The position numbers and the translations under genes were made by a program. Positions 27,113-37,530 of a stretch of 41,145 bases of DNA are shown one piece after another (the first letter of the stretch is position 1; each line of letters begins with the position of its first letter). Source of the stretch: a virus; IMG/VR virus record IMGVR_UViG_3300028196_000027, positions 1 through 41,145 of that record. One strand, 5' to 3'. The notes beneath the pieces are model-generated. The model was not told the DNA's origin and searched no databases. It was given only the letters and a program-made list of their open reading frames with translations.

Positions 27113-30100
27113 TTAAGTTTGATCGAAACTTAACTGGTCCGTGTCAAATGTGAATATTGGACTGTCAAATTTCAGAGAAACACTTGGTGGTTGATAATTT
27201 ATATCCACTATAGTAACTGCTGATCCTAATGGGTCGATATCAATTTCTTGAACATCATAATATATTCTTTGTCCTGTTTGGAAATTATGATTGGTTAAAT
27301 CAAACTTATTATTTTCTATGGAAACTATATTAAAATCAGAAGAGTTAAACTCTCTATAGAATAAAGGAGTTCCTCTATTTTTTAACTTAAATGTACTTAT
27401 TCCAACTATTATACCACCAATATTACTGGAGATTCCAGTAAATTGGTCACTAATATCATCAATAGATACAACTTTATTAGTTAAACTTAAGATGAATGGT
27501 GTTAAATCAACACCCTCTGGGAAAAATATTCTTTCTACACTTCCATCTTCTAAAGAATCTTCCTCACTGACCATACTAAAGTTGTACTTATTATACATCG
27601 ATTCTCTAGAATCGATGCTAACATTCACATTCAATGAAGAATCACCCACATCAATTTTCATAGAATTTGATGCTTTTTCAATGATATCTAAATCCGAAAA
27701 TTCCTTATATCCAGATGGGTGGACGAGTGACCTTACTGATTCACTCCATGTGTCATATGGGAGTTCCGATTTCAATGCATATGCAAACTTTTGATAGTAA
27801 TTATTATCAGCAATTCTTTGTTGGAAATCGTTGAGGTATCCAGCATTATCTCTAAAGTCATTTACTTTTTTACTAGTAACATTTAGAGTTGACTTTAAAT
27901 TGAATTGATTAACATTTGCAATAGTTCCATTTAATCTGGATCTTGTTCCTAAAAGTTTATTACCAATAGACAATTCACCCTTTGAATTTATTAACCTTAG
28001 CTGATTAATATCATTATCCCATCCATTATCAGTAACAACAGCAGAAAATACTACTTTATTATTAGAATCAAATCCAACTACATCTTCACCAGAACTATAT
28101 GACAAATCATCAGAGATAATCATTTCAAATTCTGCCATGTCTTTTTTATTAATGACATAACCAAAATTAATATCTGTATTGTATTCACCCATATTGAGTC
28201 CAATACCATTCATACTATAAGTGACAGTAAAATTATCAGTGCTTATCCCTGTTACAGTAAAGAATCTGAAATTAAAATTAGATGAATTGTAATCAAGAAA
28301 TCCTCTAGTCCGAGAAACATCTGTAATCCTACAGTTTTCAATAAAGATGGCATCTCCAACTTCAAATGGGAAATTAATCTCCGAGTCACCAAAAGCATTA
28401 GTTATGAGTGGATAAATTTGACTATCAGCATTGACTAATTCTAAAGTTACACTATTTTGAATTGGATCATAGACAATATCATCAATATCAAATCCATTAG
28501 AGTTTCTTGTTGGTATTACTTTTAATGGTCCAGATAAATTATTAACATTTTGCTCGATAATAACTTTAGTGACGGAACCACCTTGTATATTTGCTTCAAG
28601 TTCTAAATCATCATTACCAATAACTTTTATTGTCGGGGGGATATTATAGTTGTTCCCACCAGTAACGATACCAATAGAACCAACCGTAAATATATCTTTT
28701 ATTTGGCATACGGTAGGAACACTCAATATTGGTTTTAGTGTGGGATCCGTTGGATAATCAAATCCATCTTTTACTCTCTGTAAAGTATCAATTTTACCTA
28801 CACTAGAAGAAACTGTCTTTAATATTGCACCATTTCCATTATCTGTATTAAGTGAATTTACTTTAGGTACTTTTTTATACCCTCTACCTGGAAAATCTAT
28901 TCTAACTTTTGATACAGGACCACTAGCATTCCTTGAATTTGTATCATAAAATACTGTGTTTATTCCACTAGATACATTATAATTGAAACTTTCTGGTTTA
29001 TCATTTAAATTAAATCTAAACGAGGTATTTCCTATGGATATAATAGGATATTCGTTAGTTAGAACACTTTTATTAATTACAATTTGATTGTTTCCGTTAA
29101 CCTCATTATCTAACGATATTTGATATTTTTCTTGAATACTTGGTGATAGAGGTATTAAATTATAGTATAGAGTATTTCCGATATAATCTTCAGTGGTTAT
29201 AATAGTTAATGTTGCATCTTCTGAACCAGCTTCAATACTACTTCTTTTATACCGATATGTCTCCAATTCAATAAGTAACTTGCTATCTTTATAGATCATT
29301 AAATCCATACCAGATAGTGATGTATCAGATAAATCAAATCTTATCTTATTTCCCTTAGTTACTTTTAATGGAGGATTTACTAATGCAAAACCTTGAATTC
29401 CTGTACCCTGAGATAGAATATTGGTACTAATTCCATCACTAGAATCATTTAAAGTAGAAGACAGTTTAATATAGTCCCTTTTTTCTTTTATAATGTAATA
29501 AGTACTACCGTCTTCTAATCCATTAATTAGACTATTTGGTGTTGGGGGGTCATTAATTATATCTTTATAATAAACTAACTTATCTCCTGTATTGAATGTA
29601 TTATCTGGTAAATAAAATTCAGACGTTGTTGCTGAAACTGCAACATTAACATCAAACTCGACAATTTCTGTTGTTACTTTTCTTAAATTAGTATCATATC
29701 TTAAACTAAACTCATCTACTATATCTGGTATTAAACTAAATTTGACTTTATCACCATCTAATAATTCATGTGGTTCACTAGTAGTTACTTTTAAATTATA
29801 GTTTTCTACTACTCCAGATATATTATCATATATTGTGGTTAATGAGTGAGCTGCACCAGTCACTGAAACATCATTCCATATGTATAGGGATTCCAACTCT
29901 GTTCCTATACCAGAAATATTTGTTGTTAATCCAATAAAGTCTTTACCGAGATTAATTATGGATACTATTCCTTCTAGCAATGGAGACAGAGTACTTTGGT
30001 CTGGTCCGGTTGAAACATTTATACTGGTTCCACCAAATCCAACATTATAGTCTACTTTTTGTCCTGTTTTAAAATTATGATCCTTTACATAGATTGCTCT

Positions 30101-33100
30101 TGCTGGTATATTTAAATTTTGATTATTGTATAATGTATAATTATTTTTCTCTGTTCCGAATCCTATCAGTGATTTTGAATTAAAGTAAGTTACTTTATTT
30201 TCTGGAATAGTTATATTAATATCATTTTGATTGAAATAAAATCTTGTTGGTAATATTTCTATTTCAGTACCGACAGCATGTTGTGATGTATTTGATAATC
30301 TATTTGCTGTAATTTGAGATGCTTCTGGAATTACTTCAATAATTTTAAGTATCTCATTTTCTATTTTGATAAAATCATCAACTAATAATGATACTGTATC
30401 TTTAACATAGATAGTTACAGTTAGTCCAGTAAGTCCAATTTCAGGTATAGCACTAGCAATACCAACAGAATTTTGCGGTACAATAATCTTTTTAATTCCA
30501 GGTAAATATTGATATCGTGTATCTGAAATATCCGATATTAAAATAGTATCACCAGTAACTAAGTTATGTGGTGTTTGAGCAATACCAACAACTGTAGATG
30601 CTCTAGTTGCAAATTTTACATCAGAAAATATATCTATTGTAGTTTCAATTTCTGTTAATTCTCTACCTAAAATTCTTGATACTGCTGCTGATGCACCAGT
30701 TCCTCCCGTATTTTTATTATCAAAAACAACATCATCATTGACTTTATATCCTTCTCCAGGTGAGAAAATATCGATATTATCAATACCAGATGATAAAGTT
30801 GTAATCACCGTAAATTCTTGTTTATATTTCTTATCAACACTGGATATCAGAGGATATCTAGAAAAGGTAGAATTTATAAAGTATGGACTAATATTTCTTA
30901 TTAACTTCAATTCATCCAACATCTCATTGTGAGTAAATGTAGGAATGGAATTTTCCTCAATAAGAAAATCCTTAAACTCCTCAGCAACAATATATGGATA
31001 AACTGGGGATGAAAGTGTTCTACTGTTTATTGTTGCAAAGTATGCATAAACACCATCAGGATACTCTGGAGTAGTACAGAATCTTCCATTATATTCATCT
31101 AAATCACCAATAGCCCTATCATAATAGAAATCTTTAATGAAAAATCCTTCTGGAAAATCTGGTCTTAATCTTTTATCAGGTTCAATCTTTGGTGCATAAC
31201 TAGAATCTATTTTTCTAATTTGATTTCCTATTTTTCCATACGGACCATAAATTGGGTTTCCATCATATGCCCATCCGACAATTGGTGAGTGTTCATTTGT
31301 TATCTCTTCTCTAAGTGATATTTCATCAATGTGATCACCAAGTGATTTTCTTATAATTTTTGGTATATTGAAATTAATCAGTCGTAGACCCAATTCTGTA
31401 TTGGTACTTGGTGCAATAATACCTTCATCTGGTGTATTTAATATATTTTTATTTCTAACTACTTGATTTACTTTCCACTCATTTACATTAGCAATAAACT
31501 TTGCATCTTTACCTCTTCTTTCTATTAATATTTCTGTATTATTTTGACTATATCCAATTCCACCATTGGCAATAATAATATTTACAATCCTACCATTCTC
31601 AACAATAGGACGTAAATCAGCAAAACTTCCATCACCAGATACTATAATATCAATACCATAATCATAACCTCTTCCAAATGATAAAAACTGAACATCCACA
31701 ATAGAACCAGATACGACAATGGGTCTTATTAATGCAGTAGATTCTATATCTTTAATCTGTATATCAGGTCTTCTATGGAAGTTTAATATATCAGATACAC
31801 CATACCCAACACCAGCATCTTCCAAGAAGACACTCTCAATTGAACCAGTAACAACTGGTTCAAATACAGGAGCAATTACAGTTAATCCTATACCAGAAAG
31901 GGATTCTACTTCTACTCTTATTGGTGGATATTTTAGTTCATGTAAACCAGATCCAATCGAAGATAATCCAACATAAACACGATTATTATAATTTTCAAAC
32001 TTAAGAGTTTCTGAGGCACTAGAATATCCTGTTGTATTAACTCCAGATATAGTACTAGATAATTTGAATATATCTTCATCTATTACTGTTACAACATACT
32101 GAGTTTCTGTGGATAATCCACCAACATTTACTCCAGTTGTTGAATATAGAATTAAATCTCTATCTTTAAATCCATGTTTTTTTGCAAAAATATAATCATC
32201 AAATGTATTGAATCCATTAGTTTTTCCATCAAATGCTAGAACTGATGGAATTTTAATTGATCTATTGGAATACCCACTACCCTGATTTTTTACATAAATC
32301 TTAGTAATAGTATTTCTTACTTTTAATGTAGTGAAAGTATGTGTACCAGAACTTATTCCTTGTAAATTTATTTGATTTTCTTGCTTTAATGCATCAATTT
32401 CACTCTCATATAGTTTAATAGTAAAATCATCTATTATCCCTGGGAAATACGTGGAATTTGCTTTTAATGGCAAACATTCTGGGTTGGAATTGGGGGTGTA
32501 TAAAATTTCTTCACCTGGGTCAAAGTTATGCTTTGTTTGAAAAGTGATAGTATCATCAACTGAATTAAATCCTATTCCATCCCCCCTAAAAGTAGCAGAT
32601 ATTGCACGTTTTACTAAGTTTGGTTCTACTGCTGCACCAGTACCATTACCACCAACAATTGTAATTTTTGGTTTTGTTTGATATCCCAATCCCGGAGATG
32701 ATATAATAACGTCATCCAATTGGCCTTCAATATTTACATATGCTGTTGCACCAATACCAGCAGTATCAAATATCATCAATTCTGGTGGATTTATGATATC
32801 ATATCCACTACCAGAATTTGTTATCTCAATAGAATTTAATTGTCCATAATAAATGTTTTCATCAAATAAAGTAGGAGAGTAGAGTTCTACACCATTAACC
32901 ATCATACCAATAGTTTTATTATTAGTACTCCTTGTTGCAATCTCTTTTAAACTATCACTACTCTTATTTAAATTGAATTTTTTTAGAATTTTTTGATTTA
33001 ATATTTCTTTATTTTCAAAATCAAGTTTTACAAATTTATCAGAAGTTATATTTACATCTGTTGATACATATTTTTTTGAAAATAAATCACTCTTACTTAA

Positions 33101-34993
33101 AGAAAGTCTTACTTTAGTACTATCGAGATTACTACCTACACAAGTTATGTGATAAACTCCTGAAGAAATACCAGAGTTTGAATTACCAGAATAAAATATT
33201 TTTTCACCAGTATAAAATTTATGTACTCTATTTGTATCTAAAATATCTGTGCTTCCTCCACTAACAACACTTGCGGATACAAATACTTCGGGAACTTCTG
33301 AATGAATTTGGTATTGTGGTATTCCGGAAGCAGCAACATAATAATATTCATTTTCAGTATCAATATAAGTATTTTGAATACATACAGGAATATTTTTTAT
33401 AGATTTAATTCTATCATTTTCACTTGTTCCTAAATTTATTTCTTTTTTTACTAGTTTTTTCGATAAAATATTTTGATTTGAAAAAACTTCAACTTTATCA
33501 TCTTCTAATATTTTATTTACATACCCATATAAAACAATATCATCTGGATCATCTGGATTACTAAAATTAAGACTTTGGTCTAGGTAAAAATTAATACTTT
33601 CATAGAAAGTAATATTGTAAATATTACCACTGACATCTGCAGAAAGATTAATCTCTTTAATATCATGTTCTGATGGAATATTATAAACCCAAGTATTGAA
33701 TTCTGGTTTATCTCCCAACTCTGCTCCAAATGATGATAGTGAGATAGTATCATTTACTAATAAATTTGAACTTTCTGCATAGTCTACTTCACCAATAACA
33801 CTAACAATTCTAAATCTAATTTCATTATTGTCATCATCATAAGAATATGCAAAATTAGATTCTAAAATTTCATCTCCATATTCAACATCTACAGTTAATC
33901 CAGTAACATTTAAAAATTGAGTATTCGTTTTCCCACTATAAGATAATTCTATAAAAGTATTACTAGTATTTTTACCTTTTAAAAGAACTGTACCTTGTTT
34001 TGGAAAACCAATAGTTGAATCAACAAATAATGAATCACCATTAGATAATTCGTCTTTTGATATATTTGTTTTATTTGTACTTAGAAAAGAAAATGTTAAT
34101 GAAGTACTATCCAAATATACTTCGTAAAAATCTTTTCCATTAACTGGTCTATATTCAATAGAATATACTGAAGCACTTGCCTCAGTAGAATCACTTACAT
34201 TTTGAAATAATGTCTTACCTTCAATTGAAAATGGATCTCCACCACTAACTTTCTCAAGTAAGATATTATTAGTTATGAAATAATTATCATCAGATGGCCT
34301 CAAGATAAATTCTTGAGGTCGAATCATGGAAACTTTTTTATTATATAATACATTAAACAAAAGTTGATATGAAACTTCTGTTCCTTTTGATGTATAAAAA
34401 TCTACTGCTCTTGATAGTATATTTTTAATTTTTATTTCTGGCACAAATTGCCTATTTTCAAATCCAGGAAGGAACTGTGCCTTAAACTTTGTAAATAAAA
34501 ATTGATAAAAAACTAAGTTTAGATTCTGTACTTCTGTATCAAGTTCATTGCCTTCAGATACAGTTTTAGTGAAAGTTAATATGGGATTTGAAACATCAGT
34601 AACTCCACTAAATCCTCTGGAACAATCGACAAATGAATTTGATGTCTTTGACCGATATGTAATTATCTCGTTACCAATTCTTAATAAACCATACCTCTCA
34701 GGAAATCCTATTGTATGAGATACATTTATAGTTGTAGAAAATGCACTTAAGTTAGAAGTTAACTTAGATGGAACGAATGCAGTAAAAAATAATTCATTGT
34801 TATAAGTTTCAATATTTTTTAAATCAGTTAAATTATCCGCAAGATTCATTGATCCAGTTGGATATTCTTGAGATAAGTAATATTGATTTAAAAATTCACT
34901 GAATAAAGGTGAATCCTCATTCAAAAATGATGGGATTTGAGCATCTATTATATTTTGAATTGAAACCTTAGTCTTATTAATTTCTAATGACAT
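27113..34993 (-). CDS. giant YHYH-domain baseplate protein, 2626 aa
   Basis: The gene starts one base after the gp6 stop, the place of T4 gene 7, so it may be the functional counterpart of the gp7 wedge protein (T4 gp7 is 1032 aa). That equivalence rests on synteny only. The N-terminus (INKTKVSIQNIIDAQIPSFL, then DSPLFSEFLNQYY) is a conserved assembly region. Many G-x-G-Y strands follow (TNSGSGYDIINPPEL, SSPGLGYQTKPKITI, EDAGVGYGVSD). Around residues 1235-1335 lies a YHYH-type domain: VGWAYDGNPIYGPYG, then GDLDEYNGRFCTTPEYPDG, VYAYFATI and PVYPYIV. The tail ends in polar beta sequence. There is no signal peptide or membrane helix. The ORF is intact across 7.9 kb. Confidence 0.88.
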   Translation of the reverse strand: MSLEINKTKVSIQNIIDAQIPSFLNEDSPLFSEFLNQYYLSQEYPTGSMNLADNLTDLKNIETYNNELFFTAFVPSKLTSNLSAFSTTINVSHTIGFPERYGLLRIGNEIITYRSKTSNSFVDCSRGFSGVTDVSNPILTFTKTVSEGNELDTEVQNLNLVFYQFLFTKFKAQFLPGFENRQFVPEIKIKNILSRAVDFYTSKGTEVSYQLLFNVLYNKKVSMIRPQEFILRPSDDNYFITNNILLEKVSGGDPFSIEGKTLFQNVSDSTEASASVYSIEYRPVNGKDFYEVYLDSTSLTFSFLSTNKTNISKDELSNGDSLFVDSTIGFPKQGTVLLKGKNTSNTFIELSYSGKTNTQFLNVTGLTVDVEYGDEILESNFAYSYDDDNNEIRFRIVSVIGEVDYAESSNLLVNDTISLSSFGAELGDKPEFNTWVYNIPSEHDIKEINLSADVSGNIYNITFYESINFYLDQSLNFSNPDDPDDIVLYGYVNKILEDDKVEVFSNQNILSKKLVKKEINLGTSENDRIKSIKNIPVCIQNTYIDTENEYYYVAASGIPQYQIHSEVPEVFVSASVVSGGSTDILDTNRVHKFYTGEKIFYSGNSNSGISSGVYHITCVGSNLDSTKVRLSLSKSDLFSKKYVSTDVNITSDKFVKLDFENKEILNQKILKKFNLNKSSDSLKEIATRSTNNKTIGMMVNGVELYSPTLFDENIYYGQLNSIEITNSGSGYDIINPPELMIFDTAGIGATAYVNIEGQLDDVIISSPGLGYQTKPKITIVGGNGTGAAVEPNLVKRAISATFRGDGIGFNSVDDTITFQTKHNFDPGEEILYTPNSNPECLPLKANSTYFPGIIDDFTIKLYESEIDALKQENQINLQGISSGTHTFTTLKVRNTITKIYVKNQGSGYSNRSIKIPSVLAFDGKTNGFNTFDDYIFAKKHGFKDRDLILYSTTGVNVGGLSTETQYVVTVIDEDIFKLSSTISGVNTTGYSSASETLKFENYNNRVYVGLSSIGSGLHELKYPPIRVEVESLSGIGLTVIAPVFEPVVTGSIESVFLEDAGVGYGVSDILNFHRRPDIQIKDIESTALIRPIVVSGSIVDVQFLSFGRGYDYGIDIIVSGDGSFADLRPIVENGRIVNIIIANGGIGYSQNNTEILIERRGKDAKFIANVNEWKVNQVVRNKNILNTPDEGIIAPSTNTELGLRLINFNIPKIIRKSLGDHIDEISLREEITNEHSPIVGWAYDGNPIYGPYGKIGNQIRKIDSSYAPKIEPDKRLRPDFPEGFFIKDFYYDRAIGDLDEYNGRFCTTPEYPDGVYAYFATINSRTLSSPVYPYIVAEEFKDFLIEENSIPTFTHNEMLDELKLIRNISPYFINSTFSRYPLISSVDKKYKQEFTVITTLSSGIDNIDIFSPGEGYKVNDDVVFDNKNTGGTGASAAVSRILGRELTEIETTIDIFSDVKFATRASTVVGIAQTPHNLVTGDTILISDISDTRYQYLPGIKKIIVPQNSVGIASAIPEIGLTGLTVTIYVKDTVSLLVDDFIKIENEILKIIEVIPEASQITANRLSNTSQHAVGTEIEILPTRFYFNQNDINITIPENKVTYFNSKSLIGFGTEKNNYTLYNNQNLNIPARAIYVKDHNFKTGQKVDYNVGFGGTSINVSTGPDQSTLSPLLEGIVSIINLGKDFIGLTTNISGIGTELESLYIWNDVSVTGAAHSLTTIYDNISGVVENYNLKVTTSEPHELLDGDKVKFSLIPDIVDEFSLRYDTNLRKVTTEIVEFDVNVAVSATTSEFYLPDNTFNTGDKLVYYKDIINDPPTPNSLINGLEDGSTYYIIKEKRDYIKLSSTLNDSSDGISTNILSQGTGIQGFALVNPPLKVTKGNKIRFDLSDTSLSGMDLMIYKDSKLLIELETYRYKRSSIEAGSEDATLTIITTEDYIGNTLYYNLIPLSPSIQEKYQISLDNEVNGNNQIVINKSVLTNEYPIISIGNTSFRFNLNDKPESFNYNVSSGINTVFYDTNSRNASGPVSKVRIDFPGRGYKKVPKVNSLNTDNGNGAILKTVSSSVGKIDTLQRVKDGFDYPTDPTLKPILSVPTVCQIKDIFTVGSIGIVTGGNNYNIPPTIKVIGNDDLELEANIQGGSVTKVIIEQNVNNLSGPLKVIPTRNSNGFDIDDIVYDPIQNSVTLELVNADSQIYPLITNAFGDSEINFPFEVGDAIFIENCRITDVSRTRGFLDYNSSNFNFRFFTVTGISTDNFTVTYSMNGIGLNMGEYNTDINFGYVINKKDMAEFEMIISDDLSYSSGEDVVGFDSNNKVVFSAVVTDNGWDNDINQLRLINSKGELSIGNKLLGTRSRLNGTIANVNQFNLKSTLNVTSKKVNDFRDNAGYLNDFQQRIADNNYYQKFAYALKSELPYDTWSESVRSLVHPSGYKEFSDLDIIEKASNSMKIDVGDSSLNVNVSIDSRESMYNKYNFSMVSEEDSLEDGSVERIFFPEGVDLTPFILSLTNKVVSIDDISDQFTGISSNIGGIIVGISTFKLKNRGTPLFYREFNSSDFNIVSIENNKFDLTNHNFQTGQRIYYDVQEIDIDPLGSAVTIVDINYQPPSVSLKFDSPIFTFDTDQLSFDQT

Positions 34994-34994
34994 G

Positions 34995-36881
34995 TTATCT
35001 TGTATAAGTTCCGTTTGAGTAACTTGATGTTATAATATATTCTGTAGCTGACGTATTTTCTCCAGAAGTAATCTTATCTTCAATCATATTAACTATAAGA
35101 TTTTCTGAACTTAATTCTAAGTATATATCCTTCAATGCAATTACATCGTTTGACTCTGGAATTGCCTGAACTTCTATTCCATTAGGACTATTAGTTCCAA
35201 CTATATTTACTGTGTCTAATAATACTTCTCCTTTTTTATAATAAACAGTTCCTGCACTATTATTAACAATAAATGGAATATTATTTTTTAAACTAAAGAA
35301 AAATATTGTTCCATAGTCATTATTAACTGGAACATCAGACATATAAACTGTACCATCAACATTAGATATATTAAATCCTGTTGATTTAATATTATATCCT
35401 CTATTATCAATTACATTATTTTTCTTTATATGGAATCTATTACCAAAACACAACTCATAAGTTGCAAAAATATTTAACAGTGGTTGAAAATCTCTCCTCA
35501 TAATAACTTTCGTAATGTTTGATGTAATTGCTGGACTAATGCTATCAATCAATGCATTAACTTTACTATACTTAAATCTTCCTCCAAAATTATTTAATTC
35601 AAAAGAAGAACCGTAAGATTGTAGAGATTCTATGACCTGTTTTTGTAACTCTGATACTTCACCAATAGAACCTTTGTCATAGTAAACACTAGTATTCAAT
35701 TCTATGTAAAGATACTTTAAATCGATTATTTCTGGTTTGATACCAGCAATTGCATATTGCTTTAATTCTTTTTTAATTTGTTCTTTTGTTATTTTTGATA
35801 TAAACCTACCTTGTCTGGGTTTGACTGATATGAATACTTTACCATACTCTGGGGGATCTACTTCATCACCACCATAAGCACTAACTGATTCTACATTAGG
35901 AAAAATATATGGTATTAGTCCTTTGTAATCATTAGCAGTTACTGCTCTATATTGAGATGAATATACTCTAGGTGCGAGATATTTTACACTATCGATTTTT
36001 TCAATATCATCACCATTTTCAGATGCTGCTAATGTTGTAATTGGTGATATACCTGTAGTTATTTTATTTTGATTATTATCTTCTAAAATTCCGGTGAAAC
36101 TGAATTTAGCACAACCATTTCCAATTTTTCCATTAGTTACAATATAACTTGCAAAAACTGAACTTCCAGACTGTGGTCTCTTACCAAAAACATTATCACC
36201 AAAGATTATTTCATATGTTTCATCTTCTACTTCTTGAAATAAGAATATCTTAGAATTAGAATCAATATTTAATATATTTGAATATGCCTTATATTCTTCA
36301 GTTGTAGTCTCACTAACAAATACACGAATGCTTGTAGTATCAATACGTGGATTTGGTAGAACAAATCTTTGATTTTGTAAAGAATTGTTGATTGAGAATG
36401 ACTTTGTTAAAAATACACCCTCTGATATTAAAATGTCATTAAAAAATGCAAATCCTAAAGCATCAACAGATACTGTAATATCTTCTGGGATAGAAAAAAT
36501 ATAACTACCTGCTGAAATATCCCCTAATGCTACGACTCCTGCCTTTAATGTTACTGTTTTTACATCTAAAAATCCTTCAGTATTAACACTAAAACTAATT
36601 TTTGCTTTTGATGACCTTGCTGATCTAGGAACATATCCAATATTTCTGGCAAGTGATACTATATTTTCTCTAATAGTAGCACTATCTAGAAAAGATTCAT
36701 TTACCGTCATATTTGTGTTATATGACGTAATATAAGAATTATATGCTAGTAAATCAATTAACGTTGAAAAGTTTGAACCTTCAAAGTCAAAATCAGTAAA
36801 ATTACTGTTTTCTCTTAAGTAATCTTTTAGTTGGATTTTTAGATTATCAAAATCTAAATTTGTAAACTGATTAAACGACAT
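34995..36881 (-). CDS. 6: baseplate wedge protein gp6, 628 aa
   Basis: This is a textbook T4-like gp6: MSFNQFTNLDFDNLKIQLKD, then DFEGSNFSTLIDLLAYNSYI and ESFLDSATIRENIVSLARNI followed by GYVPRSARS. The central part has the Baseplate_J-like core (EIIFGDNVFGKRPQSGS, YRAVTANDYKGLIPYIFPNV, YGKVFISVKP), and the C-terminal third has LNNFGGRFKYSKVNALIDS. Length is close to T4 gp6 (660 aa). gp6 dimers form the ring that ties wedges together around the hub. It sits six bases after the gp25 stop, the order seen in T4-like marine phages. Confidence 0.96.
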   Translation of the reverse strand: MSFNQFTNLDFDNLKIQLKDYLRENSNFTDFDFEGSNFSTLIDLLAYNSYITSYNTNMTVNESFLDSATIRENIVSLARNIGYVPRSARSSKAKISFSVNTEGFLDVKTVTLKAGVVALGDISAGSYIFSIPEDITVSVDALGFAFFNDILISEGVFLTKSFSINNSLQNQRFVLPNPRIDTTSIRVFVSETTTEEYKAYSNILNIDSNSKIFLFQEVEDETYEIIFGDNVFGKRPQSGSSVFASYIVTNGKIGNGCAKFSFTGILEDNNQNKITTGISPITTLAASENGDDIEKIDSVKYLAPRVYSSQYRAVTANDYKGLIPYIFPNVESVSAYGGDEVDPPEYGKVFISVKPRQGRFISKITKEQIKKELKQYAIAGIKPEIIDLKYLYIELNTSVYYDKGSIGEVSELQKQVIESLQSYGSSFELNNFGGRFKYSKVNALIDSISPAITSNITKVIMRRDFQPLLNIFATYELCFGNRFHIKKNNVIDNRGYNIKSTGFNISNVDGTVYMSDVPVNNDYGTIFFFSLKNNIPFIVNNSAGTVYYKKGEVLLDTVNIVGTNSPNGIEVQAIPESNDVIALKDIYLELSSENLIVNMIEDKITSGENTSATEYIITSSYSNGTYTR

Positions 36882-36887
36882 TATTCT

Positions 36888-37283
36888 TTAAGTTGGTGAT
36901 AAGATGAAATTTACTTTTTGTGGTAAAATACCTAGACCAATAATGTCATAGACAACTTGAACATTCAATTCATTACCGTCTTCTGTAATATCAACATCAA
37001 TTCTATCAATTTTAATTCTTGGTTCATAGTTATCAAGGGCAGATCTGATATCATCCCTTACCGTAAATACTACATCTTGAGTAGCATTCTCAAATATATA
37101 ATCATTTATCCTGGTTCCAAGATTAGCATCAAAAAATCTTTCACCTAATGAAGTTCTTATGATATTAGATACGGATTTTTTAATTGCATCTTCATTCTTA
37201 AGAATTAAAATATCATTAGTTACGGGATGTTTAGTAAAAGATAAACTAATATCTTTAAATGACCTTGAAACCTCTATTGACAT
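36888..37283 (-). CDS. 25: baseplate wedge protein gp25, 131 aa
   Basis: Length equals the T4 gp25 class (132 aa) and the GPW/gp25 fold signature is present: LSFTKHPVTNDILILKNEDA, IKKSVSNIIRTSLGERFFD, LGTRINDYIFE, and the closing strand NVQVVYDIIG. gp25 starts wedge core assembly with gp6 and gp53 and resembles the sheath-initiator subunits of other contractile systems. No clear ribosome binding site precedes ATG at 37283. A degenerate ATTAAATA (37299-37306) might be a weak late promoter. The gene opens the structural block here. Confidence 0.95.
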   Translation of the reverse strand: MSIEVSRSFKDISLSFTKHPVTNDILILKNEDAIKKSVSNIIRTSLGERFFDANLGTRINDYIFENATQDVVFTVRDDIRSALDNYEPRIKIDRIDVDITEDGNELNVQVVYDIIGLGILPQKVNFILSPT

Positions 37284-37322
37284 TAAAGATTTACACTCTA
37301 TTTAATATATCTATAAGAGTTT

Positions 37323-37472
37323 TTAAATTGTTTTATTTTTTTTCTGTTCATTAAGTGTTTCTTCTGTACCATTCCTCTTTTTTGGCTTGGTCCAATAGTC
37401 TGTTATTAACGATGTAGTTCCCCACATCTTGTACATGTACTCAGTATCTCTGTCAACATGATACTTTGCCAT
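37323..37472 (-). CDS. small hypothetical protein, 49 aa
   Basis: ATG at 37472 opens 49 codons ending in TAA at 37323. The protein begins MAKYHVDRDTEYMYKMWGTT and has a Lys/Asn/Glu-rich tail (NEQKKNKTI). It is preceded by a strong AGGAG five bases from the ATG, and the frame fills the gap between gp25 and the 211-aa gene, which supports coding. No domain is recognised. The aromatic-rich middle (Tyr, Trp) and charged tail suggest a small folded head with a disordered C-terminus. Confidence 0.65.
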   Translation of the reverse strand: MAKYHVDRDTEYMYKMWGTTSLITDYWTKPKKRNGTEETLNEQKKNKTI

Positions 37473-37477
37473 TTTTG

Positions 37478-37498
37478 CTCCTGTTTTGTGAAAAACAG
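37478..37498 (-). promoter_or_regulatory. hairpin overlapping ribosome binding site of 49-aa gene
   Basis: On the minus strand, CTGTTTT and AAAACAG (37481-37498, loop TCAC) form a perfect 7-bp stem. Its 3' arm runs into the AGGAG (37478-37482) that serves the 49-aa gene, so pairing would mask the first bases of the ribosome binding site. It could dampen translation or act as an operator; this is inference from sequence only. Confidence 0.4.
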
Positions 37499-37530
37499 AA
37501 CTTTTTGAGGGGTTCTATCCCTTTTTCTAT

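Noticed and set aside
37500-37525. Terminator for the 211-aa gene (AGGGG/CCCTT hairpin)
   Set aside because: The T-run follows on the plus strand only; on the minus strand the hairpin is followed by A-rich sequence, and the stem is only about five pairs.
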